DNA of 35,201 bases from Burkholderiales bacterium (GTDB taxonomy: Bacteria; Pseudomonadota; Gammaproteobacteria; Burkholderiales; Burkholderiaceae). Positions 24,646 through 32,888 of this stretch are shown piece after piece (position 1 is the first letter of the stretch; every line of letters starts with the position of its first letter). The stretch spans positions 1 to 35,201 of the forward strand of contig JAMFSK010000067.1 in the NCBI GenBank assembly GCA_026225235.1, given 5' to 3'. A program made the translations under genes and the position numbers. Under the pieces are notes generated by a model that saw only the letters and a program-made list of their open reading frames with translations, did not search any database and had not been told where the DNA came from.

Positions 24646-25746
24646 TCATTGCCGCGGCAGCGAGACTTCGAACGTCGTCCGGTTCTGCGCCTCCGACGAA
24701 TGCACCCGGATCTCGCCCTCGTGCAGCCGCACGATTTCGTTCGCGATATAGAGCCCAAGACCGAGGCCGTTGCTGCGTCCGCGCTGCCGGCTTTCCGAAA
24801 AGAAGGGCTGGAAGATCGTCTCCACCACGCCGTCCGGAATCGAGCCGCCGCTTTCGACAGACACCGTCAGCGCATGCTCGGATAATCCGTTGATACGGAC
24901 CTCAACGGGCACGGCCGGGTCACCGTGCTGCAAGGCATTGCCGACCAGGTTTGACCAGACCTGCCCGAGCCGGTCGACATCCCAGTAGCCGTGCGTGTTA
25001 CCGTCGCTGTGGTAGACGAGGCGTGTCGCACCGCCCTCGAAGGGCCGCTCGAATTCAGCGACGATACGGGCGCAGACCGGTGTCATGTCAGCAAGACTAC
25101 GGGAGAGCGTCATATGCCCCGAGCGCACCCGAGCGATGTCGACGAGCTGCTCGACCATACGGGACATGCGGGTGCCGCTGTTGAGGATGCGCTGCGCCGA
25201 GGCCGTGACGCGATTGTCGGCGCCAAGTCGCGAGATCAGTTCCGCACTCGCCATGATCGAAGCGAGCGGATTGCGCAGGTCGTGGCCCAGCACAGCCATG
25301 AACATCTCATTCATACGGATCGACTGCTGGAGCGCGTCGAGTTGTTCGCCGAGCTGCTGCCGCTGCTGGTAAAGCTCGATGAATACATCGACCTTGCTGC
25401 GCAGGATATGCGGGTCGAACGGCTTGTAGAGAAAGTCGACCGCGCCTGACTCATAGCCGCGAAACGTTCGCACCGCGCTGCGGTCAGTCGCCGTCAGAAA
25501 GATGATGGGAACATGGCGGGTGCGGGCGGAGCCGCGCATGAATTCGGCCAGTTCGAAGCCATCCATGCCCGGCATCTGAACATCGACGAGCGCCAGCGCG
25601 AAATCGTGCTGGAGCAGCAGTTCAAGCGCATCAGAACCCGAACGCGCGCGCAGGGCCTCGATGTCGGGTTGCGCAAGCAACGCTTCGAGCGCGATCAGAT
25701 TTTGCTCGATATCGTCGACCAGCAGGACTTTGGCGGGTCCGTTCAT
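24646..25746 (-). CDS. Receiver-histidine kinase hybrid
   Basis: Soluble signalling protein of 366 residues. The N-terminal receiver domain has acidic residues DD at 11-12, phospho-acceptor D55 (VDVQMPGMDG) and K108 (YKPF). A short coiled coil leads to a HisKA dimerisation domain with H155 (LGHDLRNPLASI). The HATPase domain follows (NLVGNALQHG as N box, and GLGLGLYIANEIVRLHEG as G2 box; the usual DxGxG G1 box reads ESGGSIPDG, somewhat degenerate). With no sensor or membrane part it takes its input from partner proteins. It is the last gene of a CheR-CheB-kinase operon, starting 2 bp after the CheB stop. Output partner unknown. Confidence 0.92.
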   Translation of the reverse strand: MNGPAKVLLVDDIEQNLIALEALLAQPDIEALRARSGSDALELLLQHDFALALVDVQMPGMDGFELAEFMRGSARTRHVPIIFLTATDRSAVRTFRGYESGAVDFLYKPFDPHILRSKVDVFIELYQQRQQLGEQLDALQQSIRMNEMFMAVLGHDLRNPLASIMASAELISRLGADNRVTASAQRILNSGTRMSRMVEQLVDIARVRSGHMTLSRSLADMTPVCARIVAEFERPFEGGATRLVYHSDGNTHGYWDVDRLGQVWSNLVGNALQHGDPAVPVEVRINGLSEHALTVSVESGGSIPDGVVETIFQPFFSESRQRGRSNGLGLGLYIANEIVRLHEGEIRVHSSEAQNRTTFEVSLPRQ

Positions 25747-25748
25747 TG

Positions 25749-26411
25749 TTATTCCTTGTATTGCTTGGATCCCGGCAGAGCCCCGCTTTGCGGCGCTCCA
25801 CGGGCAACATCTGCAACCACGCTGGCGGCAAGCCGCGCCGCGATGGCCGCAGGCGCGAGCACCTCATCGACCACATCCCGGGCAATGGCGCTGAGCGGCA
25901 TTGTCGGCGCGCGAGCGCTCGACGGCAACTGCGCCCAGGTCGTGCCCCCGGCCTCGCGGATCGCGGCCATGCCCGCGCTACCGTCGTCGTTGGCGCCCGT
26001 GAGCAGGATGCCGAGCAGCCGACTGCGATAGGCCCAGGCGGCCGATTCGAACAGGACATCGATCGACGGCCGCGAATACCGCACCGGGTCGTCCACCGAC
26101 AAGGCACAGGCGTAGTTCGATTCGACCAGCAAGTGATAGTTGGGCGGGGCGAAATAGACCGTGCCCGGCTCGATCGGCTGCTTGTCGGCGGCTTCACACA
26201 GGCTCAGCGGGCATTGCTTTTCGTACAACTCGTGCAACCGGCTGCGCGAATCGCCGCGAATATGCTGGACGATCAACACCGCGGCCGGAAAACCCACGGG
26301 CAGTCGCGGCAACAGAGTACCCAGCAGCTCGATGCCGCCCGAGGAAGCGCCGATCACGACTGCGTCAAAGGCCCAGGGGCTGGGCGTGCGCAGAGCAGGA
26401 GTGTCGTTCAT
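25749..26411 (-). CDS. CheB-type methylesterase without receiver domain
   Basis: Protein of 220 residues consisting of a CheB catalytic domain only. Active-site residues are visible: S23 in IGASSGG, H50 in IVQHI, and Asp in TGANDDGSAGM. The family enzyme removes methyl groups from glutamates (or deamidates glutamine) in chemoreceptors. The N-terminal receiver domain of canonical CheB is missing; the receiver sits instead on the downstream hybrid kinase. The ATG at 26411 is 4 bp after the CheR stop, with AAGGTG directly upstream; a longer in-frame N-terminus overlapping CheR is unlikely. The CheR-CheB pair without CheA or CheW suggests a non-motility signalling role. Confidence 0.92.
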   Translation of the reverse strand: MNDTPALRTPSPWAFDAVVIGASSGGIELLGTLLPRLPVGFPAAVLIVQHIRGDSRSRLHELYEKQCPLSLCEAADKQPIEPGTVYFAPPNYHLLVESNYACALSVDDPVRYSRPSIDVLFESAAWAYRSRLLGILLTGANDDGSAGMAAIREAGGTTWAQLPSSARAPTMPLSAIARDVVDEVLAPAAIAARLAASVVADVARGAPQSGALPGSKQYKE

Positions 26412-26415
26412 CACC

Positions 26416-27240
26416 TTATCGCTTCTGAAAAACACGCTGATTGGCGTCCACGTCGGTGAACGCGTCGACATGCGCGCAGAAACGCAGGCTTTCCTTGCTG
26501 CCGAGACCCATGAAGCCGCGGCGCACCAGAGAGTCTTTCATCAGGCCGATCGCACGGTCCTGAAGCTCGCGATTGAAGTAGATCAGCACATTGCGGCATG
26601 ACACGAGATGGACTTCCGAGAACACGCTGTCGGTCGCCAGACTGTGATCGGCGAACATGACCTGGGTGCGCAGCGATCGCGCGAAACTCGCGCCTCCGTA
26701 GGCTGCGTAATAGTAATCCGAGAGCGCGCGCTTGCCACCGGCGGCCAGATAGTTCTGCGAGAAACCATCGACACGGTCGAGCCCATAGACCGCCGACTGG
26801 GCGATGCGCAGCGCATCGGGATTGATGTCCGTTGCGTAGAGCAAGGTCCGGTCGGCCAGCCCCTCTTCCTCGAGCAAGATCGCGAGCGACCACACTTCCT
26901 CGCCGGTCGAACAGCCTGCGACCCAGACTTTGATGGACGGGTAGGTGTGCAGCACCGGTACGACCTGCTCGCGGATCGCACGAAAGTACAGCGGGTCGCG
27001 AAACATTTCGCTGACCTGCACCGTCAGGTATTGCAGCAGACGCGCAAAAACGACCGCGTCGCGCAGCACGCGGTCCTGCAGTTGCGACAGGGAGTCGATG
27101 CGCAGATCGTTGAGGGCCTGCGTCAGCCGTCGCCGCAGTGAGGCAAGCGAATAGCTGCGGAAATCATGGTGATATTTCCGGTAGACCGCTTCGAGCAGCA
27201 ACGGCAGTTCGATTTCAAAGTCATCCAAGACGGGGCGCAT
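26416..27240 (-). CDS. CheR-type methyltransferase
   Basis: S-adenosylmethionine-dependent glutamate methyltransferase of 274 residues, the usual CheR length. The N-terminal all-helical domain has YHHDFRSYSLASLRRRL and QYLTVQVSEMFRDP. The SAM-binding motif is VAGCSTGEEVWSLAILL, followed by YATDINPDAL, and the substrate-proximal motif is VSCRNVLIYF. The start ATG 27240 was chosen because it matches the family N-terminus; GAGG lies about 13 bases upstream. First gene of the CheR-CheB-hybrid kinase operon, with gaps of 4 and 2 bp. Its methylation target is unknown; the chemoreceptor at 32889-34535 is the only one in the window and is not adjacent. Confidence 0.93.
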   Translation of the reverse strand: MRPVLDDFEIELPLLLEAVYRKYHHDFRSYSLASLRRRLTQALNDLRIDSLSQLQDRVLRDAVVFARLLQYLTVQVSEMFRDPLYFRAIREQVVPVLHTYPSIKVWVAGCSTGEEVWSLAILLEEEGLADRTLLYATDINPDALRIAQSAVYGLDRVDGFSQNYLAAGGKRALSDYYYAAYGGASFARSLRTQVMFADHSLATDSVFSEVHLVSCRNVLIYFNRELQDRAIGLMKDSLVRRGFMGLGSKESLRFCAHVDAFTDVDANQRVFQKR

Positions 27241-27390
27241 GCAAACCAGATCCTCGACAAATAGCCAGACATCACATGCGATTGTCGCCGATGCAAAGCC
27301 GCAGCGGCAGATGGCGATCGTAAGGTACCTGCAAATCACGTGCCCGGCGAGCGGAAGGTGCGGTGCAAATACCGGGTGCGTAAACGCAGA

Positions 27391-27412
27391 AAAGGGAGCC
27401 GAGGCTCCCTTT
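27391..27412 (-). terminator. Hairpin terminator downstream of the porin gene
   Basis: Perfect 10-bp arms, AAAGGGAGCC and GGCTCCCTTT, separated by two bases. It lies 63 bases beyond the porin stop on the minus strand, with a short T-run (CCCTTTTC) in that orientation. It protects the cheR promoter region from porin read-through. Confidence 0.8.
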
Positions 27413-27474
27413 CGTTTTGATTACATATGGTGTACTACCCGGCCCGCCGCCCGCTCGGGCCGGTGAAACGTCGC

Positions 27475-28677
27475 TTAGAAGCGCGTACGCAGGCCGGCGG
27501 TCACAGCGACCTGGTTCGGCGTGGTCGATTGCGTTTCGCCCGTGATCGCTGCCACAGCGCGCGTACCCGTCGAGTCGACACCGCTCGCGTGTTGGTACAC
27601 ACCCAGGACGTACACGTCGGTGCGCTTGGAGAGCAGGTAGTCGAGGCCCAAGTTGAACTGGTTGTAGGTCGCGCCCGTGTCGACACCCTTCAGGTTCGTC
27701 AGCGAGTTGCCCTTCGTGTAGTTATACGAGAAGCCAGCGATCACAGCCGGGGTGATGCGGTACTTGATGTTCGCTTCCACGTCGTTGAACGATTCCGACG
27801 CGCCATTGTGGAACGCGTTCGTGCCAGCGTTGGCTTGCGCGCCCAGGTCGCTGAACTGAATGTTCGAGTAGATCAAGCCGACGGTAGCCGGACCGAACGA
27901 GTAGTTGCCGCCCGCTGCGATGATCTGTTCGCTGCCTGCCGTCGACAGACCCGAGTAAGCCGTATGCGTGCCGCCGAAGTTGCTGGCCGTGGTCGATGCA
28001 TTCGGGTTCGCGCCGAAGAAGCCCGCGTTCGGGTTCTTCGTGAACAAGTAGTTGGCTGCGACGATAGCCGGGCCGTTCGAGTACTGGCCGCCGATCGTGT
28101 AGAGCGAGTTGCGCGTCGTGTCGCCTGCCACGCCGCCCAGGCTGTACATGCTGGTGATCTTGAAGCCGGCGTAGTTGGCGCTGGTGAACTTGATCACGTT
28201 GTTCACGCGATTCAGGTTACCGATGTTGTCGATGTCGCCAGCGTGCGCGGTCAGGTTACCCCAGGTGCCGTAGGCGGCGAGCGGCTGGAGCAGGTCCACG
28301 CCCGTGTCGTATTCACGACCGAGAGTGACCGTACCGTATTGCGTGCTCGACAGACCGACGTAAGCCTGACGGCCGAACAGGTCGCCACCTTGACCCGATG
28401 CGCCGGTGTTATACGAGAAGCCGCTTTCCAACACGAAAATTGCATTCAGGCCGCCACCCAGGTCTTCGTTGCCGCGCATACCCCAGCGGCTACCCGACAG
28501 ACCTGCCGTCGCGCCATCCTGCTCAGCGATCAGCGAACGGCCGCCCGTGGCGGTCTTGGTGCTGTTCACGTAGGTCACGCCTGCGTCGATCAAGCCGTAC
28601 AGCGTCACGCTGCTTTGTGCTTGCGCGGCCGAGGCGACGGTTCCGAGGACGGCGAGCGCGATGAGCGATTTTTTCAT
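27475..28677 (-). CDS. General porin, Burkholderia type
   Basis: Outer-membrane trimeric porin of 400 residues for passive diffusion of small solutes. A signal peptide (about 1-20, AQA/QSSVTLYG) leads to the classic first strand (LYGLIDAGVTYVN), then SRWGMRGNEDLGGGLNAIFVLESGF and RQAYVGLSSTQYGTVTLGREYD, and the C-terminal strand QVAVTAGLRTRF ends in Phe. This is the Gram-negative porin_4 pattern that dominates in Burkholderiales. The start at 28677 (MKKSLIALAV) is fixed by the signal peptide. Codon use is more biased towards C-ending codons than in its neighbours, as expected for a highly expressed protein. It is alone, with its own terminator and a 290-bp upstream gap. Confidence 0.96.
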   Translation of the reverse strand: MKKSLIALAVLGTVASAAQAQSSVTLYGLIDAGVTYVNSTKTATGGRSLIAEQDGATAGLSGSRWGMRGNEDLGGGLNAIFVLESGFSYNTGASGQGGDLFGRQAYVGLSSTQYGTVTLGREYDTGVDLLQPLAAYGTWGNLTAHAGDIDNIGNLNRVNNVIKFTSANYAGFKITSMYSLGGVAGDTTRNSLYTIGGQYSNGPAIVAANYLFTKNPNAGFFGANPNASTTASNFGGTHTAYSGLSTAGSEQIIAAGGNYSFGPATVGLIYSNIQFSDLGAQANAGTNAFHNGASESFNDVEANIKYRITPAVIAGFSYNYTKGNSLTNLKGVDTGATYNQFNLGLDYLLSKRTDVYVLGVYQHASGVDSTGTRAVAAITGETQSTTPNQVAVTAGLRTRF

Positions 28678-28862
28678 TGGTTCAGTGATCCGATCAAGAG
28701 TGTGGTTTACAGCCGCTTGAAGACGCGTGAACTCCGCTGTCCTCAAAAGCTGGCCGAAGATTACCAATGCACCCGTGACAAATTCTTTATATTTCACACA
28801 TGCCTCAGAGCCCCGTCGCGCGTCCGCAACGACAGTTTTAGTGAACCTTGAAAATGAAAATG

Positions 28863-28872
28863 TTTCATGAAA
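28863..28872. promoter_or_regulatory. AT-rich palindrome upstream of the porin gene
   Basis: The perfect palindrome TTTCATGAAA lies in an AT-rich island (about 28835-28885), some 190 bases upstream of the porin start and 95 bases upstream of the divergent metallopeptidase. A TATAAA candidate -10 for the porin lies near 28790 on the minus strand. A role in control is inferred from position only. Confidence 0.3.
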
Positions 28873-28967
28873 TTGACATAAAGCGATGACCGATCGATCT
28901 AAGCCGCTGTCGGTCTTTCACGTTCGCAGGCACACTGGTGTCTTGTGTTTTTTACGTGCTGCAGACG

Positions 28968-29537
28968 ATGTCTGATCTGAAATATCTGGGCGGCTATCCC
29001 GCCGCGCTGCTCGATCAGGTGCGTGAGTTGATCCGCACTGACCGGCTTGCCGCGCACCTTACAAAACGCTATCCGGAGCGCCACGCGATTCAGACGGATA
29101 AGGCGCTTTACCAATACATGAATGCCATCCGCCAGCGCTTTCTGCGCGTGGCGCCGGCCATCGACAAGGTGCACTACGACAGCAAGCTCGATGTGTTGCA
29201 CCATGCGCTCGGTCAGCACCGCGCCATTTCGCGGGTGCAGGGCGGCAAGTTGCTGGCGAAGAAGGAGATCCGGATTGCGTCGCTGTTTAAGGAAGCCCCA
29301 CCGGAATTTCTCGAGATGATCGTGGTTCACGAACTCGCGCATCTCAAGGAACACGACCACAACAAGGCGTTTTATCGCCTCTGCGAGCATATGCAACCGG
29401 GCTACGCACAGTTCGAGTTCGATCTGCGGTTGTATCTCACTCACCTGGATCTCAGCCGCCGCCCGCGCGCGAGCGTCGAGCACGTTGCCGAGCCAGGATC
29501 CGACAGTGATGAGCCCGGGCGCCTTCGAGAGATTTAG
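28968..29537 (+). CDS. YgjP-like zinc metallopeptidase domain protein
   Basis: Protein of 189 residues with a YgjP/WLM-like metallopeptidase domain. Zinc ligands and catalytic base are visible in H121-E122-x-x-H125 (VVHELAHLKEHDHNKAFY), with H131 as the likely third ligand. The helix before it (APPEFLEMIVVHELAHL) and the RLCEHMQPGY segment after it are typical. A disordered, charged tail follows. The start ATG 28968 has no clear ribosome-binding site; a GTG at 28938 is in frame but adds only a short hydrophobic stretch. Its 3' end overlaps the stop of the convergent methyltransferase gene by 4 bp. Confidence 0.87.
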   Translation: MSDLKYLGGYPAALLDQVRELIRTDRLAAHLTKRYPERHAIQTDKALYQYMNAIRQRFLRVAPAIDKVHYDSKLDVLHHALGQHRAISRVQGGKLLAKKEIRIASLFKEAPPEFLEMIVVHELAHLKEHDHNKAFYRLCEHMQPGYAQFEFDLRLYLTHLDLSRRPRASVEHVAEPGSDSDEPGRLREI

Positions 29538-30460
29538 TCGACGAAGAACCGCTCCTGCATCTCCTCGAGCGCGAGGGTTTGCAGGATCTCGTGCATGCGA
29601 TCAGCCGGGCGCTTGCGCGGCAAGTCCTTGAAGGTCGCGATGATGAGCTCGTTCTTCATGGAGTGTTCCCAGCCGACGAGCTCGGTCACGCTCACCTGAT
29701 AACCGTGTGCCTCGAGTTGAAGACAACGCAACACATTGGTGATCTGGCTGCCGAACTCGCGCGTATGCAGCGGATGACGCCACAGTTCGGTGAGCGCGCT
29801 TTTGCCTAGCGCCTGGCCTTTGTTCTTGCGCAGTACCGAAGCGACTTCGGCCTGACAGCATGGCACCAGCACGATGAATTTGGCCTTCTTCTTGAGCGCG
29901 AAGTGAATGGCATCGTCCGTGGCCGTATTGCACGCGTGCAGAGCCGTGACGATATCGACGGTCGGCGGCAGCAGATCGGATTCTGTCGACTCGGCCACCG
30001 AAAGGTTCAGGAACGACATGCCCGCAAACTCGAGCCGTGTGGCGAGTTCCTGGGATTTGCGCACGAGGTCGTCGCGCGTTTCAATGCCGTAGATTCTCGG
30101 GCCCACGCCGGAGGTGGGGGTCCCTATCGGTGCGCCTGCGCCCGGCTTCGTGATCGACCCGGTCCCTGTCGTCCCTGTCGTCCCTGTCGTCCCAGATGCC
30201 TCGGCGTTGAGCGACTTGAAGAACAGGTCGTAGAGAATAAAACCGAGGTAAGACTTGCCTGCGCCATGGTCGACGAGGGTGAACTCCGGATGCGTGGCGC
30301 GCACTTCCTCGAGCAGCGGCTCGATGAACTGGTACAGGTGGTAGACCTGTTTGAGCTTGCGGCGGCTGTCCTGATTCAGTTTGCCGTCACGCGTCAGGAT
30401 ATGGAGTTCCTTGAGCAGTTCGACGGATTGGCCCGGCTTGATCTCGGGGGGCATAGACAT
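29534..30460 (-). CDS. SAM-dependent methyltransferase, METTL25-like (Methyltransf_32 type)
   Basis: Class I methyltransferase-like protein of 308 residues. Motif I is FTLVDHGAGKSYLGFILYDL. Further motifs are IYGIETRDDLV, VTALHACNTATDDAIHFAL and VLVPCCQAEV, matching the LHACxxxTD and PCCQ pattern of the Methyltransf_32 family (bacterial relatives of METTL25). The substrate is unknown. A loop of about 35 residues rich in Gly and Thr, encoded by a 9-bp tandem repeat, is inserted between motif I and the acidic motif. The ATG at 30460 has GAGGT about 8 bases upstream; a second ATG lies two codons further on. Convergent and overlapping by 4 bp with the YgjP-like gene. Confidence 0.88.
   Translation of the reverse strand: MSMPPEIKPGQSVELLKELHILTRDGKLNQDSRRKLKQVYHLYQFIEPLLEEVRATHPEFTLVDHGAGKSYLGFILYDLFFKSLNAEASGTTGTTGTTGTGSITKPGAGAPIGTPTSGVGPRIYGIETRDDLVRKSQELATRLEFAGMSFLNLSVAESTESDLLPPTVDIVTALHACNTATDDAIHFALKKKAKFIVLVPCCQAEVASVLRKNKGQALGKSALTELWRHPLHTREFGSQITNVLRCLQLEAHGYQVSVTELVGWEHSMKNELIIATFKDLPRKRPADRMHEILQTLALEEMQERFFVD
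30162..30193. repeat. 9-bp tandem repeat inside the methyltransferase gene, 3.5 copies
   Basis: GTCCCTGTC is repeated three times perfectly from 30162 to 30188, followed by GTCCC. Because the unit is nine bases it stays in frame and encodes the GTT-GTT-GTT loop. Copy number is likely to vary between strains. Confidence 0.85.
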
Positions 30461-30872
30461 GATGTGACCTCGGTACCGACGCGCCGGCAGGCCCGGAACG
30501 CCGTTGATTCAGTGCGGCCCGCGCCGCTGTGCAGAGCGCGGCATCGCGGCAAACAGGGTTCCGCGCAAGCTGGAGGCGCCGCCCACGGACAGCCCTCGGC
30601 CTCCTGAGGCTCCTGAGGCTCCTGAGGCAAGTCTTCACCCCACTGCGACACCCACCGGGCACACCATCGGGCAGCCCTTAACGGAGCGCCACGAAGAGAC
30701 GGCGGGCCGGGCGCAGATGATAGCAAGTTCCCGGATGGGCCGCCGCCGACGCCCTGCCCCCCGCTTACGGGTAAAATGCGCGCTCGACTGCCGGTTTGCC
30801 GGCTGGCCTGCGCCCTGCAGGCCGCCCCGCGCGCTTTGGCACGCCACATACTCAACGTTATCGACGGCTTAG
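30461..30872. other. Intergenic region with a second 9-bp tandem repeat
   Basis: A 412-base gap between the divergent methyltransferase and prfC genes, with no convincing gene. Positions 30601-30627 hold three perfect copies of CTCCTGAGG. This is different in sequence but equal in unit length to the repeat inside the methyltransferase gene 400 bases away. The prfC promoter should lie in the last 150 bases; I cannot place it firmly. Confidence 0.6.
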
Positions 30873-32474
30873 ATGTCACTCTCAGAAGTTCAACGGCGGC
30901 GCACCTTCGCGGTGATCTCGCACCCTGACGCGGGTAAAACCACGCTGACCGAAAAGCTTTTACTGTTTTCGGGCGCGATCCATATCGCCGGAACCGTCAA
31001 GGGCCGCAAGAGCAACCGCTACGCGACCTCCGACTGGATGGAAATCGAAAAGCAACGCGGCATTTCCGTCGCGAGCTCGGTCATGCAGTTCGAATATCGC
31101 GACGCGGTCATCAACCTGCTCGACACCCCAGGCCACCAGGACTTCTCGGAAGACACCTACCGCGTGCTCACGGCGGTCGACGCGGCCGTCATGGTGATCG
31201 ACGGCGCGAACGGCGTCGAGGAACAGACCCTCAAGCTGCTCGAAGTCTGCCGCAGCCGCCGCACGCCGATCGTTACCTTCATCAACAAGCTTGACCGCGA
31301 AGTGCGCGAGCCGCTCGACCTGATCGACGAAATCGAACAGCATCTGGGCGTCGCTGCGATCCCGTTCACCTGGCCGATCGGGATGGGCAAGGAATTCCAG
31401 GGCGTCTACGACATCGCGGCCGATCAGGTGCGCGTGTTCCGCCCGGGCGACAGTACGCTGGGCGGTGCGGTGCAGACACTCCAGGGGCTGAGCGACGAAG
31501 AAGGCGTGCAGCGCTTCGGCGATGCTTGGCGCCGCGCGAAGGAAGAAGTCGAGCTGATCAGGGGAGCGTCGCCGAAGTTCGATCGCGCGGCCTTTCTCGA
31601 TGGCCGCCAGTCACCGGTGCTGTTTGGTTCGGCGATCAACAACTTCGGTGTGAAGGAAATTCTTGACGCGCTGATCGACCTCGCGCCGCCGCCGTCGAGC
31701 CGCATGACCGCGCAACGCGCCGTGTCGCCTGACGAAGCCAAGTTCACTGGCATGGTGTTCAAGGTTCAGGCCAATATGGACCTCGCGCACCGCGATCGAG
31801 TCGCGTTCATCCGCGTGTGCTCTGGGCACTTCGAGCGCGGCATGGCGCTCCGTGTCACGCGCTCGGGCAAGACGTTCCGCGCGAATAACGTGGTGACGTT
31901 TCTCTCGCAGCGCCGCGAAACCGTGTCGGATGCTTATCCCGGGGACATCATCGGGATCCCGAATCACGGCACGCTGAGCCTGGGCGACAGCCTGTCTGAA
32001 GGCGAGCCGCTGCAATTCCTCGGCCTGCCGTTCTTTGCGCCCGAGATATTCCAGACTGTCGAAGCCAAAGACCCGATGCGCGCCAAGCAGCTCGGCGAAG
32101 CGCTCAAGCAGCTCGGCGATGAAGGCGCCATCCAGGTGTTCAAGCCGATGATGGGCGGCATGACCGTGCTCGGCGCGGTCGGCGCGCTGCAATTCGAGGT
32201 GGTTTCGCACCGTCTCTCGAACGAATACAAGGTCGATGTGCGCATGGCGCCCGCGCGTTTCCGGCTATCGCGCTGGATTACGGCTGAGGACCCGGCGCGG
32301 CTCAAGAAGTTTGTCGACTTCTATGGCGATCGCCTGGCGCTCGACGCCTCGAATGCGCCGACCTTCCTGGCGGGTCACGTGGCTGAAATCATGGCCGCCA
32401 AGGAAGCGTGGCCCGATATCACTTTCAACGAGTTGCGCGAGCACTCGGGTGCGCCGTTCTCCAAGAGCCGTTAG
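30873..32474 (+). CDS. prfC: Peptide chain release factor 3
   Basis: Translational GTPase of 533 residues that removes RF1 and RF2 from the ribosome after peptide release. GTP-binding motifs are G1 SHPDAGKTT, G2 in EKQRGISVASS, G3 DTPGHQDF and G4 NKLD. RF3 hallmarks follow: AGTVKGRKSNRYATSDWMEIEKQRG near the start, FGSAINNFGVKE, and the C-terminal domain with LGAVGALQFEVVSHRLSNEYKV. The length matches the family and all motifs are intact. The start ATG 30873 fits the conserved N-terminus. Single-gene unit on the plus strand. Confidence 0.97.
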   Translation: MSLSEVQRRRTFAVISHPDAGKTTLTEKLLLFSGAIHIAGTVKGRKSNRYATSDWMEIEKQRGISVASSVMQFEYRDAVINLLDTPGHQDFSEDTYRVLTAVDAAVMVIDGANGVEEQTLKLLEVCRSRRTPIVTFINKLDREVREPLDLIDEIEQHLGVAAIPFTWPIGMGKEFQGVYDIAADQVRVFRPGDSTLGGAVQTLQGLSDEEGVQRFGDAWRRAKEEVELIRGASPKFDRAAFLDGRQSPVLFGSAINNFGVKEILDALIDLAPPPSSRMTAQRAVSPDEAKFTGMVFKVQANMDLAHRDRVAFIRVCSGHFERGMALRVTRSGKTFRANNVVTFLSQRRETVSDAYPGDIIGIPNHGTLSLGDSLSEGEPLQFLGLPFFAPEIFQTVEAKDPMRAKQLGEALKQLGDEGAIQVFKPMMGGMTVLGAVGALQFEVVSHRLSNEYKVDVRMAPARFRLSRWITAEDPARLKKFVDFYGDRLALDASNAPTFLAGHVAEIMAAKEAWPDITFNELREHSGAPFSKSR

Positions 32475-32485
32475 AGTTAGCGCTC

Positions 32486-32520
32486 AAAAAAATACCGTCC
32501 GCTGCAATCGCAGCGGACGG
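32486..32520 (-). terminator. Intrinsic terminator oriented on the minus strand
   Basis: A perfect 11-bp stem, CCGTCCGCTGC-AATC-GCAGCGGACGG (32495-32520), has an A7 run at 32486-32492. On the minus strand this reads as a strong hairpin followed within two bases by T7, so it stops minus-strand transcripts. The nearest minus-strand gene is the chemoreceptor, which ends about 370 bases before it. It may act weakly on prfC transcripts coming from the other side, where no T-run follows. Confidence 0.85.
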
Positions 32521-32562
32521 CCAAGTCGCATTGAATCCCCTACACGAGCCGTCCTGCGCTCG

Positions 32563-32835
32563 TCACTGCCACTGCACTTGCATTTCCTGCACCTTGCATC
32601 TGCTGCCAAGACTTCACTTACACCTGCATTTGCACTGCACCTGTCACTGAGACTTCGCTTGCACTTGTATCTGTAACTAGACTTCGCCCGCACTTACACC
32701 TGCACCTTGTCGCTAGACTGCACCTGCACCTTGTAACTAGACTTCACCTACAACCGCACTGCACCTGCCACAAAGACTTCACTTGCACTTGCCACTGAGC
32801 CTTCACCCACACTTCACAACCCCTACCACTACGCA
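32563..32835. repeat. Hexamer-phased degenerate repeat field
   Basis: About 270 bases made of CACTTG/CACCTG/TGCACT-like hexamers, strongly depleted of G on the plus strand except in TG and AG steps. A higher-order unit starts with AGACTTC (or AGACTGC/AGCCTTC) at 32609, 32650, 32679, 32715, 32739, 32774 and 32798. The spacings of 41, 29, 36, 24, 35 and 24 are multiples of six or one less. Units often end in TGTAACT or CCACTG. No gene is convincing here. It lies between prfC and the chemoreceptor gene, within the expected 3' untranslated part of the chemoreceptor transcript. Confidence 0.8.
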
Positions 32836-32888
32836 GTCACCTCGGCGTGTATGACACGCCGTCCAACGCTGCTCTTTCCACCTTCAAT

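Noticed and set aside
30394..30879. Open frames on both strands in the methyltransferase-prfC gap
   Set aside because: Pro/Arg/Ala-rich, cross the 9-bp repeats, no ribosome-binding sites and no family similarity.
32563..32835. CRISPR array
   Set aside because: Repeats are short, degenerate and hexamer-phased, with no constant repeat or unique spacers, and no cas genes are near.
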